NCBI RefSeq assembly: GCF_900103475.1
Contig: NZ_FNHG01000016.1
Coordinates: 1 to 64,000 of the forward strand
DNA from: Maricaulis salignorans
GTDB taxonomy: Bacteria; Pseudomonadota; Alphaproteobacteria; Caulobacterales; Maricaulaceae
Length of the DNA: 64,000 bases
Reading direction: 5' to 3'
Made by a program: the position numbers and the translations under genes. Positions 44,348-53,670 of the stretch are shown piece after piece. Under the pieces are notes generated by a model, which saw nothing but the letters and a program-made list of their open reading frames with translations, was not told the origin of the DNA and made no database searches. Position 1 is the first letter of the stretch. Each line of letters starts with the position of its first letter.

Positions 44348-45253
44348 TTACCACCGCCCCCGCAAGTCCGAGGCAACAGCAAGCCGGGCCGAAATAGCGG
44401 CTGTGGCTCCGGCCAGGACGGGCGCGAGCAGCAGCAGGGCAAGCTCGAACGGGTCCATCGCCCAATGGGGGAGGAAGAAAGCCATGTCGGCCGGGCCCTG
44501 GCCAAGGCTCGCGAGCACGGCGACCAGTCCGGCGCAGGCTGCTCCGGCGATGCCGGCCTTCAGCCCGAGCATGAAGAAACGGCGCTCAAACAGACCGGCG
44601 ACGAAGCGGTCCTCGGCGCCGCAGATATGCAGGGCATCGATCACATTGATCCGGGCCGCCAGACTCGCCCGGGCGGCAAAGGCGACGACCGCAGCGGCAG
44701 CGCCAGCCAGCAGGAACATCATTGCGAGGCCAAGCGTCTGCGCAGTTCGCGCTGCACGGCGGACCGCGCCGGCCCAGCGGCTGTTATCATCGACCGATGC
44801 CGACAGACCGGCCGCGTCGAGGGCCGCCTGGAGGGCATCGCCCGGCGGCGGCAATTGCGGGTCCAGCTGGACCTCGACCATGAGCGGCAAGGGCAGGTCG
44901 TCGGGCAGGTTTCCCGAGCCCAGCCACGGCGCCAACAAGGCCTCGGCATGAGCGCGATCATGCGCTGTCGCGCTGAGAATGCCGGGCACGGTCAGGGCGA
45001 TTCGGGCCGCTTCTTCGGCATCGAGCTGGGCGTCGCGCAGTTCGACCGGCCGGATCTGGATGGTGATGCTGCTCTCCAGATCCGAGGTCCAGTTCTGGGC
45101 CTGCAGCCAGGCGCCGCGTGCGCCGAGGGCCGCAATACAGGCCAGGAAGACCAGGATGGCAGCAACCACGAAAAGCGGACGGTCACGTCCGGAATCGGGG
45201 GGCAGCAATGCCCCGGCGCCGCCGGCCGGCGGTGGTGGAACCCGGTTACTCAT
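44348..45253 (-). CDS. ftsX: Cell division protein FtsX
   Basis: A 301-residue integral membrane partner of FtsE. Four helices are visible: LFVVAAILVFLACIAALGAR, TLGLAMMFLLAGAAAAVVAF, GLKAGIAGAACAGLVAVLAS and LALLLLAPVLAGATAAISAR. A periplasmic domain lies between helices 1 and 2, which in other bacteria activates peptidoglycan hydrolases. The sequence is divergent, as usual for FtsX in this class. The start at 45253 overlaps the ftsE end by 8 bases. The N-terminus is Pro-rich and cytosolic. Confidence 0.9.
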   Translation of the reverse strand: MSNRVPPPPAGGAGALLPPDSGRDRPLFVVAAILVFLACIAALGARGAWLQAQNWTSDLESSITIQIRPVELRDAQLDAEEAARIALTVPGILSATAHDRAHAEALLAPWLGSGNLPDDLPLPLMVEVQLDPQLPPPGDALQAALDAAGLSASVDDNSRWAGAVRRAARTAQTLGLAMMFLLAGAAAAVVAFAARASLAARINVIDALHICGAEDRFVAGLFERRFFMLGLKAGIAGAACAGLVAVLASLGQGPADMAFFLPHWAMDPFELALLLLAPVLAGATAAISARLAVASDLRGRW

Positions 45254-45965
45254 CGGGCGTCTCCATGGCCGCGGTTTCGGCAGCAGCTTCTTCCGGGGCG
45301 GCATTGGCCTGTGCCTGGCGCTGGCTGCGCGGTGCGCGGATATGCAGGTGCCCGTTCGACAGCGACATTACCGGCGCGTCGAGCATGCGCACCAGGGAGA
45401 GGTCATGCGTCGCGATGATGATGGTGGTACCCAGCTTGTTGAGTTCGGCGAACAGCCGCAGCAGCCGCATGCCCATTTCCGGATCGACATTGCCGGTCGG
45501 TTCATCGGCGATGAGGATTTCCGGTTGCCCGACAACGGCGCGGGCGATGGCGACGCGCTGTTGTTCGCCGCCGGACAATGTGGCGGGCACGACATCCATT
45601 TTCTCGCCCAGTCCGACCCAGGCGAGTAATTCGGCGACGTCCTCGGCATAGTCCTGGCGCCGTCGACCGGCGATGCGCAGGGGCAGGGCGACATTGTCGA
45701 ACACGCTGAGATGATTGAGTAACCGGAATTCCTGAAAGACCACGCCGATGCGTCGCCGCAGGAGGGGCATTTCCTTGCGCGTCAGCTCTGCCGCATCGCG
45801 TCCGAAATAGGATATCCGGCCGCTCGATGGTTTGGCGGCAAGATAGATCAGCCGCAAAAGCGATGTCTTGCCGGCACCGGACGGTCCGGTGAGGAATTGG
45901 AAAGAACCACGTGGTAAATCAAATGAGAGATCACGCAGCACTTCGGGACCGTGCCCGTACCGCAT
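45246..45965 (-). CDS. ftsE: Cell division ATP-binding protein FtsE
   Basis: A 239-residue ABC ATPase that drives FtsX. Walker A is GPSGAGKTS, the signature is LSGGEQQRVAIARA, and Walker B is ILIADEPTGNVDPE, followed by THDLS. The first in-frame ATG, at 45965, lies inside the expected N-terminal strand: the upstream codons read VIRFDNVG, just as in FtsE, yet no ATG, GTG or TTG occurs in that frame back to the stop at 46098-46100. GTA stands where a GTG start would be expected (45987-45989). The C-terminal tail is Ala/Glu-rich. Confidence 0.9.
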   Translation of the reverse strand: MRYGHGPEVLRDLSFDLPRGSFQFLTGPSGAGKTSLLRLIYLAAKPSSGRISYFGRDAAELTRKEMPLLRRRIGVVFQEFRLLNHLSVFDNVALPLRIAGRRRQDYAEDVAELLAWVGLGEKMDVVPATLSGGEQQRVAIARAVVGQPEILIADEPTGNVDPEMGMRLLRLFAELNKLGTTIIIATHDLSLVRMLDAPVMSLSNGHLHIRAPRSQRQAQANAAPEEAAAETAAMETPDE

Positions 45966-46084
45966 TCCGACATTGTCGAAGCGGATTACCGGTTCTGCGG
46001 CGCTGTTTGGCGATTGTGCAAGGCTCGGGTCGATGGAATGTCTCCATGGGCGCGGATGAACCGGATAAGGCGTAAGCGACTCAG

Positions 46085-46876
46085 ATGAGCATAGTACTCA
46101 GCTGCCCTTCATGTTCTACGCGGTATCGCGCCGATCCGCATGCGATTGGCCTGAATGGCCGCCGCGTGCGTTGCGCGTCCTGCGCCCATGTCTGGACCGC
46201 CGAAGCCGAGGATCCCTCGGATCTGCCGACACTGCAACCGGCACCCCCAGAAGCCGAGCCCGCGGCCGAGAGCAAACCGCACACAGCTTTTCGTGAACGT
46301 CAGGCCAAGAAACGCCGGACCATGTCGGCCGCCGTTGCCGGCAGCGCCTGGGGTGGACTTGCCATTGCCTGTGCCCTGTTGCTGACCGCGTCCTGGATGT
46401 TCCGCGTTGATATCGTCACCCTGTGGCCCCGCGCATCCTCTGCCTATGCCGCGATTGGCGCGGAAGTGAATGCCTATGGCTTCACCGTCGGCGAGCTCAC
46501 CGTCACGCGTGACAACGCCCATGGCGTGCCGCTGCTGGTGATTGAAGGCACGATCAGCAATCTCGACCGCCGGTCGCGGGCGCTGCCCGCCCTGCGCGCC
46601 ATACTGCGGGACGAAAACAGCGAGTCACTGCTGGAATGGAGTGTGGGCCTGCAGGGCGCTGCTGTCCCGGCCGGCCAGGTCCGCGAATTCCGCACCGTGG
46701 TGAGCGACCCACCGCCGGCCTCGGCTGAGGTTGAGGTTGTGCTGGTCGCGGATGCCATGCCGGTTCACCGCGCCACCCCCGAGGGCGCGCATACACCCGA
46801 ACAGGTTGCCGCCAGCGATACGCACGCGGCACCCGCTGCCGGTCACGCGCCGGAACCGGACACCGGTCACCACTGA
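46085..46876 (+). CDS. MJ0042-type zinc-ribbon membrane protein
   Basis: A 263-residue protein with an N-terminal zinc ribbon using C7, C10, C30 and C33 (LSCPSCSTRY, RVRCASCAHVW), one membrane helix near residues 83-103 (GSAWGGLAIACALLLTASWM), and a C-terminal beta domain of DUF3426 type (GVPLLVIEGTISNLDRRSRA, LPALRAILRD). It is divergent from ftsE, a conserved pairing in alphaproteobacteria. Function is unknown, possibly envelope related. Confidence 0.87.
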   Translation: MSIVLSCPSCSTRYRADPHAIGLNGRRVRCASCAHVWTAEAEDPSDLPTLQPAPPEAEPAAESKPHTAFRERQAKKRRTMSAAVAGSAWGGLAIACALLLTASWMFRVDIVTLWPRASSAYAAIGAEVNAYGFTVGELTVTRDNAHGVPLLVIEGTISNLDRRSRALPALRAILRDENSESLLEWSVGLQGAAVPAGQVREFRTVVSDPPPASAEVEVVLVADAMPVHRATPEGAHTPEQVAASDTHAAPAAGHAPEPDTGHH

Positions 46877-46905
46877 TTTCTGGTGAATGGATGCGTTCGC
46901 CGACG

Positions 46906-49449
46906 CTAGAAGCGGTCGAGCAGGCGTTCGATATAGTCGAGCTCGTCCTGGGGGCGGCCGGCTTCGGCTGCGCGGCGGCGTAATTCCTCAAGAATGCTGC
47001 GTGCACGGGCCCGGGACATTTCCTCGGGAATTTCAACGCCGGTACCGTCGGCAAAGGCGCCTTCCGACGGACGGCCGAGCGGGTCGCGTTCCTGCTCGCC
47101 TTCGCCAGCCTCGCCCTGGGCATCCTGCATACGCTCGAGCAATTCCTCGGCCAATTGTTCAGCCCCGGCGCGCAGATCGGCCAAGGCATCATCCTGGGCT
47201 TCCAGAGCGGCTGCCGCATCACCTTCGCCGAGTGCATCAGCCGCCGCCCGCATCGCGTCTCCGGCCTGGGCGAGAGAATCGCTGCCGCCATCCGGCAGGG
47301 CTTGCTGGGCCTCGGCGAGCTGCTGGGCCAGCGCATCCTGCATGGCGCCGAGCGATTGCGCACTGGCACCGCCGCCATTCTGGTTCTCCGCCAGGCTTTG
47401 CGGCATGTTTCCGTCCTGCTGACCGGTCTGGCCGCCCGACTGGGGCTGTGAGGCACCACCGGATTCCTGCTCCTGATTGAGCCCGAAAGTCTGGTCTTGC
47501 AAATCGCGCTGGTTGCCGATGACGTCCCCAAGCTCCTCGAGCGCTTGCTGGATCGCCTCGGAAACCGCATCGCTCTGTTCGCCCTCGCCAGAGCCCTGTC
47601 CCATTTGCATCTGCATATTGCGCAGCAATTCGCTTAATTGCTGCAAGGCCTGGCGGGCATCGGCGGTGTCGCCAAGCTCGGCGGCTTCGCGCAGGGCATC
47701 GAGCATCTCCTGTAGCGCGCTGTCGTCGAGAGACGGGCCTTCGGCATCGTCACTCTCGCCGCGCCGTGCGGCTTCGGCGGCCATCGCCGCCATGTAATTA
47801 TCCATCGCTTCCTGGAAAGCGTCGAACAGGGCGGCCAGCTCGGTCTCGTCAGCGCCGCGCGCGAGCGCTTCCATCAGGGCACGCTCGGCAGCGCGCAGGG
47901 CGGCCTCCGCATCGGCCAGTGAGCCCAGTTCGGCGCGCAGGGCGATCTGCCATAAATCGGCGTCCAGCCCGGTCAGGTCTGCCTGCCGGCGCGAGCGCCG
48001 CAGCCGTTGAACGCTGGCGCGCAGGCCAAGATAGACGACGGCATCCTCAAAAAAGCGCGCCGGCGCATCGGTGATGGCATCCAGCGCGCGGGCAGCGAAT
48101 TGCAGGCCCTCCGGCGCACGCTCAATACGGCGCTCCGGTTCGTCGGCGAGATAGGCCATCCCCGGTGCGATATCCTCGGGATACAGCACAGGCCGGACCG
48201 GCAGCGGCGCATAGGCCTGATCGGCCATGAGGACATTGCGGCGTTGTTCGGCAACGGCGCGAGCGAGTGCATCAAGGAATACCCGCGACGGGAGCGTGAT
48301 CCCCAGTTCCGGCGAGCGGCCGGTATTGCCGCCGGCATCATCGGCGGCGATGCGGATCGTGACCCGGCTGCCGGCCAGTTTGTGCTGTGCGGTTTCAAGC
48401 AGGGTGCGTACGCCGTTCTCCGTGTCGAGATTGGTGATGCCGGCCGGGGTAACTTCGATGCGTTCCCAGGGCGCGTCGGGCTCGGTCTCGGGCCGCAATT
48501 CCAGCGCATAGGCGGTCGCGCCATAATCATCGACGACGGAGAATTGCAGGTCGATCTCGCCGCTGGAATTGGCGTCGGGCACGGCGAGCAGGCGCACAAT
48601 GGGCGCGCGGTCGGGGATGACGGTCAGGGTCCAGTTCTGGCGGGTCGGGCCCGCGGCAAGCCGGATGGTCGCATCATTGGTAATCGCCAGGCGGCTATCC
48701 CAGACGCTGTCGCCGATCGCGCTGGCAGTGGCACGTTCCGAACCGGCGTCGTCGCGGCGCGTCAGCACCGGGGCGCGGCGGCTGCCGGCGATACGGGCGA
48801 TGAAGCTCGATCCGGCCGGGACGTCCACCGTGCGGGTTTCCGCCGACAGGAAGATCGGCGCGCGGCCGGTATAGGCCGGCGGATCGATCCAGGCATCTAC
48901 GCTGACATCCAGCCCGCCGACCTGGATTGGCGCGAGGCTGAAGGCTTCGCCGAGACGGTCCTGTGCTGCCGGTCCGGCCATGAACCAGGAGACCAGCAGG
49001 GCCAGGGTCAGGCTTCCGCGCAGCGCCCAGCGGTCCTGTTGCGCCCAGGCAGCCTTGGGCCGACGAGCCCGGGCCAGGTCCAGCCGCCGGGCCATACGGG
49101 CCTGGTGTTCGTGCCAGACCTGGAGCGCGACGGGATCATTGGTGGGGGGGGTATCAAGCAGGGCTTCGTGCGGCCGGGCACTGATACCGGAATCTTCTTC
49201 AACGCGGCGGGCGAGGTCTTCAACCTGCGGCCAGGCAAAACCATTGAGGCCCTTGCGGGTCAGCCAGACGGCGCCGGCCAGTGTTGCGAGTGCATAAATG
49301 GCGCGCCAGGGGTCGCCGATCATTTCCCACAGCCCCAGCAGGGCAAGCACGGCAAAGCTCGCTGCCCAGGCAAGGCCTGGCCAGACCACAGGCACAGCGC
49401 GCTCCCACATCAGAGCGCACCATGCGACGATCAGGGACCGACGGTGCAT
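46906..49449 (-). CDS. DUF4175 / TIGR02302 family large membrane protein
   Basis: An 847-residue protein. N-terminal membrane helices lie at about residues 15-65 (WPGLAWAASFAVLALLGLWE) and near 145-165 (LTLALLVSWFMAGPAA). A periplasmic region follows with PPAYTGRAPIFLS and IRLAAGPTRQNWTLTVIPDR, then a long Gln/Ala/Glu-rich helical and disordered C-terminal half (MQDALAQQLAEAQQALPDGG). This layout is typical of TIGR02302. Function is unknown; it is conserved beside ftsEX and argH. The ATG at 49449 was used. Confidence 0.87.
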   Translation of the reverse strand: MHRRSLIVAWCALMWERAVPVVWPGLAWAASFAVLALLGLWEMIGDPWRAIYALATLAGAVWLTRKGLNGFAWPQVEDLARRVEEDSGISARPHEALLDTPPTNDPVALQVWHEHQARMARRLDLARARRPKAAWAQQDRWALRGSLTLALLVSWFMAGPAAQDRLGEAFSLAPIQVGGLDVSVDAWIDPPAYTGRAPIFLSAETRTVDVPAGSSFIARIAGSRRAPVLTRRDDAGSERATASAIGDSVWDSRLAITNDATIRLAAGPTRQNWTLTVIPDRAPIVRLLAVPDANSSGEIDLQFSVVDDYGATAYALELRPETEPDAPWERIEVTPAGITNLDTENGVRTLLETAQHKLAGSRVTIRIAADDAGGNTGRSPELGITLPSRVFLDALARAVAEQRRNVLMADQAYAPLPVRPVLYPEDIAPGMAYLADEPERRIERAPEGLQFAARALDAITDAPARFFEDAVVYLGLRASVQRLRRSRRQADLTGLDADLWQIALRAELGSLADAEAALRAAERALMEALARGADETELAALFDAFQEAMDNYMAAMAAEAARRGESDDAEGPSLDDSALQEMLDALREAAELGDTADARQALQQLSELLRNMQMQMGQGSGEGEQSDAVSEAIQQALEELGDVIGNQRDLQDQTFGLNQEQESGGASQPQSGGQTGQQDGNMPQSLAENQNGGGASAQSLGAMQDALAQQLAEAQQALPDGGSDSLAQAGDAMRAAADALGEGDAAAALEAQDDALADLRAGAEQLAEELLERMQDAQGEAGEGEQERDPLGRPSEGAFADGTGVEIPEEMSRARARSILEELRRRAAEAGRPQDELDYIERLLDRF

Positions 49450-49533
49450 GGATCAAATCTAGCACGCTGCGGCGCGCCGGATAGCGCGGTAAGCATTACG
49501 TTTTGTTGAAGTGGGACGTCTGCGGGCAATGCG

Positions 49534-49695
49534 TTATCGACCGGCACTGTCATCCGGCGTGTCGGCCGCAGTTTCCGCGTCCTGCGGATGGCCCCACATC
49601 GGCTCGGGCCGTTCGAGATCGCCGCGCAGGCCGCAGGCCGCCAGCGATGCGGTGCCGAGGAGGATCAGGATCAGGCTATACAGGCGTTTCATCAT
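49534..49695 (-). CDS. lptM: LptM (YifL-like) small lipoprotein
   Basis: A 52- or 53-residue lipoprotein too short for most gene callers. The sequence MKRLYSLILILLGTASLAAC is a signal with lipobox LAAC, followed by GLRGDLERPEPMWG and a disordered acidic tail. The C-G-L-R/K-G-x-L pattern is the YifL/LptM signature; in E. coli LptM helps LptD assemble. AAAGGA lies just upstream of the first ATG. It starts 8 bases after argH, the usual neighbour, but lysA, which commonly follows, is absent. Confidence 0.87.
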   Translation of the reverse strand: MMKRLYSLILILLGTASLAACGLRGDLERPEPMWGHPQDAETAADTPDDSAGR

Positions 49696-49703
49696 GCTTT
49701 CCT

Positions 49704-51119
49704 TTATGCCGACAGGCGGGCTTTCCAGGCTTCGACCTGCTCGCGCACCCGCACCGGCGAGGTGCCGCCAAAGCTGGTGCGGCTCTGCATCGAGGCGCGT
49801 GCACTCAACACTGAATAGATGCGTTCGTCGAGGCCGGGCTCGACCGATTGCATGGTCTCCAGTGGCAGTTCAGCCAGTGGCACGCCGGCCGCTTCGGCGA
49901 GGCGGACAATCGATCCGGAGATGTGATGGGCATCGCGGAAGGGCTTGCCCAGTTCGCGCACGACGAAATCGGCCAGATCAGTCGCATCGGAATAGGCTTC
50001 GCCCGCGGCTTCTTCCATCGCATCGCCATAGAAGGTGAGATCGGCCGCCATGCCAGCCATGGCCGCCAGGGCCAGTTCCAGATCATCGACGGCCTGGAAG
50101 GCGGGCGCCTTGTCTTCCTGCAGGTCTTTGGAATAGGCCAGCGGCAGGCCCTTCACCACGACCAGCAGTCCGGTCAGCGAACCGATAATCCGGCCCGGCT
50201 TGGCGCGAACGAGTTCGGCAGCGTCCGGATTGCGTTTTTGCGGCATGATGGAGGAGCCGGTCGACCAGGCATCTGACAGGGTGGCGAAGCCGAAGCGGCG
50301 CGTGCACCACAGCACGATCTCTTCGGCAAAACGGGACAGGTTCACGGCACAGATCGCGGCGGCTGCCATCACCTCCAGCGCGAAATCACGCGCCGCGACA
50401 CCGTCGAGCGAATTGGCCATCGGCCGGTCAAAGCCGAGTGCCCTGGCGGTCATGTCGCGGTCGATCGGGAAGGCCGTTCCGGCCAGGGCGGCGCAACCAA
50501 GCGGACTTTCATTGAGGCGTTTGCGAGCGTCGGCAAAGCGGCCGCGATCGCGTTGCGCCAGTTCGACATAGCTCAGGAGATGATGTGCCAGCGAGACCGG
50601 CTGGGCGGTCTGCAGATGCGTAAAGCCGGGCATCACCTGGTCGATATGCTTTTCGGCCTGTTCGACGAGTGCGCGCTGATAGGCCTCGAGCCCGGCATCA
50701 ATGCGGTCACAGGCGGCGCGCAGCCAGAGGCGGAAATCGGTCGCGACCTGGTCATTGCGCGAGCGTGCCGTGTGCAGGCGTCCCGCCGGTTCGCCGATGA
50801 TATCCTTCAGGCGGGATTCGACATTCATGTGCACGTCTTCAAGCGCGGCCGACCAGGGAAAGTTGCCGGCGCGGATCTCTTCACGCACTTGTGTCAGCCC
50901 GCGCGTGATCTCCGCAGCATCGGCACTTGATATCACCCCGGTCGCCGCCAACATCGCGGCATGAGCCAGCGATCCGGCGATATCTTCTTCGGCCATGCGC
51001 TGATCGATATCGATCGAGGCATTGATCGCTTCCATCACCGCCGAGGGTCCGGCCGCAAAACGGCCGCCCCACATGGCGCTCGCACTGGATGTTGGTGTCT
51101 TTTTGGTGTCGTCTGCCAT
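49704..51119 (-). CDS. argH: Argininosuccinate lyase ArgH
   Basis: A 471-residue fumarase/aspartase-superfamily enzyme that splits argininosuccinate into arginine and fumarate. Signature [20 protein letters not shown] holds the catalytic Ser loop; [20 protein letters not shown] and [20 protein letters not shown] are the other conserved regions. I chose ATG at 51119 ([20 protein letters not shown]), as WGGRF is the normal N-terminal block. It is divergent from tlpA with only 27 bases between the starts, so the promoters must overlap. Confidence 0.95.
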   Translation of the reverse strand: MADDTKKTPTSSASAMWGGRFAAGPSAVMEAINASIDIDQRMAEEDIAGSLAHAAMLAATGVISSADAAEITRGLTQVREEIRAGNFPWSAALEDVHMNVESRLKDIIGEPAGRLHTARSRNDQVATDFRLWLRAACDRIDAGLEAYQRALVEQAEKHIDQVMPGFTHLQTAQPVSLAHHLLSYVELAQRDRGRFADARKRLNESPLGCAALAGTAFPIDRDMTARALGFDRPMANSLDGVAARDFALEVMAAAAICAVNLSRFAEEIVLWCTRRFGFATLSDAWSTGSSIMPQKRNPDAAELVRAKPGRIIGSLTGLLVVVKGLPLAYSKDLQEDKAPAFQAVDDLELALAAMAGMAADLTFYGDAMEEAAGEAYSDATDLADFVVRELGKPFRDAHHISGSIVRLAEAAGVPLAELPLETMQSVEPGLDERIYSVLSARASMQSRTSFGGTSPVRVREQVEAWKARLSA

Positions 51120-51146
51120 GAGCGCCCCGCCGATCAGGAGAATGAA

Positions 51147-51731
51147 ATGCAAATATCGCCCGTCAAAGCCGGTATCACGGCCATGCTCGTCATCGGACTG
51201 GTCGGGTTTCTATACGTGTTCATATCCGGCACGGGCAAGAGTGAAACCGGCTCGCTGGACAGCTATGCGCGCGGGGAGATGGGCGGATTCGTCACCCTGG
51301 ATGATGCGCCGGCCCAACCGGCGATGGTCTATACCGATCCGGATGGCGGTGAGCACTTGCTGTCGAATTATCGCGGCAAGGTGATCCTGTTGAATCTGTG
51401 GGCGACCTGGTGCGGGCCCTGCGTCGAGGAAATGCCCGCGCTCAACCGGCTGCAGCAGCAAATGGGAGGCGATGATTTTGACGTCGTCACCATCAGCTTC
51501 GACCGGTCCTTTGACCCGATTATCGAATTCTTCGAGCGTGAGGAAATCGATGCCTTGCCGGCCCTGCGCGATGCCAGCTTCACCAGCCATAATCTGGTTG
51601 GCGCGCTCGGCCTGCCCATGTCGATCCTCTATGACACCCGGGGCCGCGAGATTGGCCGCATGCCGGCCCCGGCCGACTGGGACAGTGAGGACGCGCACCG
51701 CCTTGTGCAGGCGGCGATCAATCGCGGCTAA
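51147..51731 (+). CDS. tlpA: TlpA-family membrane-anchored thioredoxin
   Basis: A 194-residue protein with one N-terminal helix ([20 protein letters not shown]) and a periplasmic redoxin domain with active site WCGPC at residues 88-92. It resembles TlpA/ResA reductases that supply electrons for cytochrome c or Cu-center assembly. AGGAG lies 6 bases before the ATG at 51147. Its placement divergent from argH is conserved in alphaproteobacteria. Confidence 0.92.
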   Translation: MQISPVKAGITAMLVIGLVGFLYVFISGTGKSETGSLDSYARGEMGGFVTLDDAPAQPAMVYTDPDGGEHLLSNYRGKVILLNLWATWCGPCVEEMPALNRLQQQMGGDDFDVVTISFDRSFDPIIEFFEREEIDALPALRDASFTSHNLVGALGLPMSILYDTRGREIGRMPAPADWDSEDAHRLVQAAINRG

Positions 51732-51761
51732 AAAAAACGGGCCGCCCCGCAGGACGGCCCG
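51731..51761 (-). terminator. Hairpin with T-run on the minus strand, after tlpA
   Basis: CGGGCCG (51738-51744) and CGGCCCG (51755-51761) form a perfect 7-bp stem. Seven A bases precede it, so the T-run is on the minus strand: it would stop transcription moving into tlpA from the right. On the plus strand it may still act as a 3' stem for tlpA. Confidence 0.55.
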
Positions 51762-52125
51762 AGTCGTGTATCTGGCCCGGAGGGATACCGAGCAGTGAGA
51801 CTGATCCGGGGAGGGATAGTTTCGGGATCCTGACTAGGCGCGGCGCACGACGGTTTGATGACGACAGTGCGACGCTTTTGCGGCGTATCCAGACAAAATA
51901 GGGGCCGTCACGTCAGGTCCGATGCGCCGGATCCGACGATGCAGCGTAGGCCGGGCGCCGCATTCCAGATCCAGCCGGACTGGCGTGGTAGCTGGTGCCC
52001 CGGCGGATGTCCTGATGGTCCAGGATGATCAGACCGATACGGGCGGGCAGAGTTTCAAGTTTGTTGATTCGCGGTCTGTGATCGCGGCGATTGAGGCGAG
52101 TGCCATCGCGGACTAGACAGTCGGG
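51762..52125. other. 364-bp intergenic region, no convincing gene
   Basis: Between tlpA and the next gene I see only a weak plus-strand frame (51922-52116, 64 codons) whose second half has good third-position GC but no RBS or homology. No tRNA or clear promoter was found. It could be a gene remnant. Confidence 0.4.
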
Positions 52126-52425
52126 ATGGCCTTGCTCGTCCCGATCGTCCTCGTCCTGATCCTGGTTTTCCTGGCCCTGCGCTATCGCTCGCGCGATAGC
52201 GGGCTAAAGGCCTGTCTGTGGCGTATCGAGCAATCCCTGGCCGATACACCGGAGCACGGCGAGACCATGGGCCTGGCGCAGGCCGATGCCGATGCGCTGC
52301 GCGAGGCACCGGAACACCTCTTTCGGCTGGTCATCTCGGCGATGGAGGACGGGACCCCTCGCACGAGAGCGCAAACGCTCACCGCGATCCGCGAGTATCG
52401 CGAGTTCCGGGGCTGGAAAGTTTGA
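52126..52425 (+). CDS. Small membrane-anchored protein, unknown function
   Basis: A 99-residue protein with an N-terminal helix (ALLVPIVLVLILVFLALRYR) and a soluble helical remainder (ACLWRIEQSLADTPEHGETM, LFRLVISAMEDG). I do not recognise it. It lies 44 bases upstream of the AraC-type membrane regulator on the same strand, so the two may be co-transcribed. The RBS is weak. Codon use and hydrophobic pattern support a real gene. Confidence 0.6.
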   Translation: MALLVPIVLVLILVFLALRYRSRDSGLKACLWRIEQSLADTPEHGETMGLAQADADALREAPEHLFRLVISAMEDGTPRTRAQTLTAIREYREFRGWKV

Positions 52426-52469
52426 TGGCCGGAGATTGCCTTCGTTCCGGGGGCGGCTAGTCTCTCGTT

Positions 52470-53582
52470 ATGACCCTGTTCGCTGTCAATCTCCTGCAAT
52501 TTGCCCTGATCGCGGTGGCCGGTCTGGGTGTCGCTCTGACCGTGACCCAGCCGAGATTGCGGGCCGTGTCGGCCGTGCTGGCCATGTCGGCGATCTGGAT
52601 GGTCTTCAATTTTCTGGAAGAGACATCCGGCTTCCGGCAGATATGGCTGGTCACGCCGGCTTTTCGACTGGCCTATCCGCCTCTGGTCTATCTGCTGGTG
52701 CGCGGCGTGATGATTGCCGGGCCGGCCCTGCGCTGGCGCGACTGGCCACACGCCCTGCCATTCCTGGCCGCGCTCGCGCTGACATCGCAGATCGAGCTGG
52801 TCGAACACGCTGCCCGGATCAGTCTGTTTGCCTATTCCGCCGCCGCCCTCCTGCTGGTCCGTCGTTTTCACCACGCGACCCGGGACATGCGCTCCGATGC
52901 GCGGACCATCCAGTTAAACTGGATGGTCGCGATGATCGCCTTCTACGTCCTGGACGGTGTGTTTGATATTTTGCGTATGGATGCCCACTGGCTGCACTCC
53001 TACTGGCCTTGGCTGGGCACGTCGTCGGCCTATGTTTTCCAGATCGCGGTGTCGCTGGTTTTCGTCGGTGTCCTGGTCGTTCTGGCCGTCCAGCATACCC
53101 GCCTGTTTGCGGGCCTCGATGACCGGGTCCTGGAGGCCTGGGCCGAAGGGCGTGCCGCTTCACAATCGCCCGATGACGCGGCCGTTGCCGGCGCGGCTGC
53201 GATCGCGGATTTCAAGCGGGTCGAGACCGCAGTCCGCGATGGGGCGCTCTACACCGAACCCCGGCTGACCCGGCAGGAGGTCGCGGCGGCCTCCGGCCTG
53301 ACCGAACGCGCCGTGACCCTGGCCATCAAGTCGGCGACGGGGCGGAATTTCAATGACTATATCAACTCGCTTCGGATCGAGGATGTCTGCGCGATGATGC
53401 AGGAAGATGCCCGGACGGGGACGCGCCAGCGTGTGATTGACCTCGCCTTCACGGCCGGCTTCAGCTCCAAGTCCGTTTTCAACGCGGTCTTCAAGCGCGA
53501 GACCGGCCTGACGCCATCGGCCTTCGCGGCCGCCAGGGATGCCGCGCCAACAGGTGCGAAATCCGGTTCGGCCGACAGCTGA
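52470..53582 (+). CDS. Membrane-bound AraC-family regulator
   Basis: A 370-residue protein with about seven membrane helices in the first 215 residues (for example LLQFALIAVAGLGVALTV and SAYVFQIAVSLVFVGVLVVL) and a C-terminal AraC DNA-binding domain (about 255-360). The two HTH helices are in EVAAASGLTERAVTLAIKSA and VIDLAFTAGFSSKSVFNAVF, then KRETGLTPSAF. It probably senses a signal in the membrane and controls nearby genes. The amidohydrolase gene begins 88 bases later and is a natural candidate target. Confidence 0.87.
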   Translation: MTLFAVNLLQFALIAVAGLGVALTVTQPRLRAVSAVLAMSAIWMVFNFLEETSGFRQIWLVTPAFRLAYPPLVYLLVRGVMIAGPALRWRDWPHALPFLAALALTSQIELVEHAARISLFAYSAAALLLVRRFHHATRDMRSDARTIQLNWMVAMIAFYVLDGVFDILRMDAHWLHSYWPWLGTSSAYVFQIAVSLVFVGVLVVLAVQHTRLFAGLDDRVLEAWAEGRAASQSPDDAAVAGAAAIADFKRVETAVRDGALYTEPRLTRQEVAAASGLTERAVTLAIKSATGRNFNDYINSLRIEDVCAMMQEDARTGTRQRVIDLAFTAGFSSKSVFNAVFKRETGLTPSAFAAARDAAPTGAKSGSADS

Positions 53583-53670
53583 CGCATTCCGCACGTCCGG
53601 AATCCGGATCTCGGGCGATCCGTCCGGATGCCTGTGATCCTGTCATCCCGTCATCAATCGGGAGACAGAC

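Noticed and set aside
48007-49509. A 500-residue plus-strand open frame opposite the DUF4175 gene
   Set aside because: Shadow of a gene with a coherent domain layout on the minus strand; the plus frame shows no domain or RBS.
51922-52116. A possible 64-residue gene upstream of the 99-residue membrane protein
   Set aside because: No RBS, no recognisable fold, and only the second half has good codon bias; kept only as a possible remnant.
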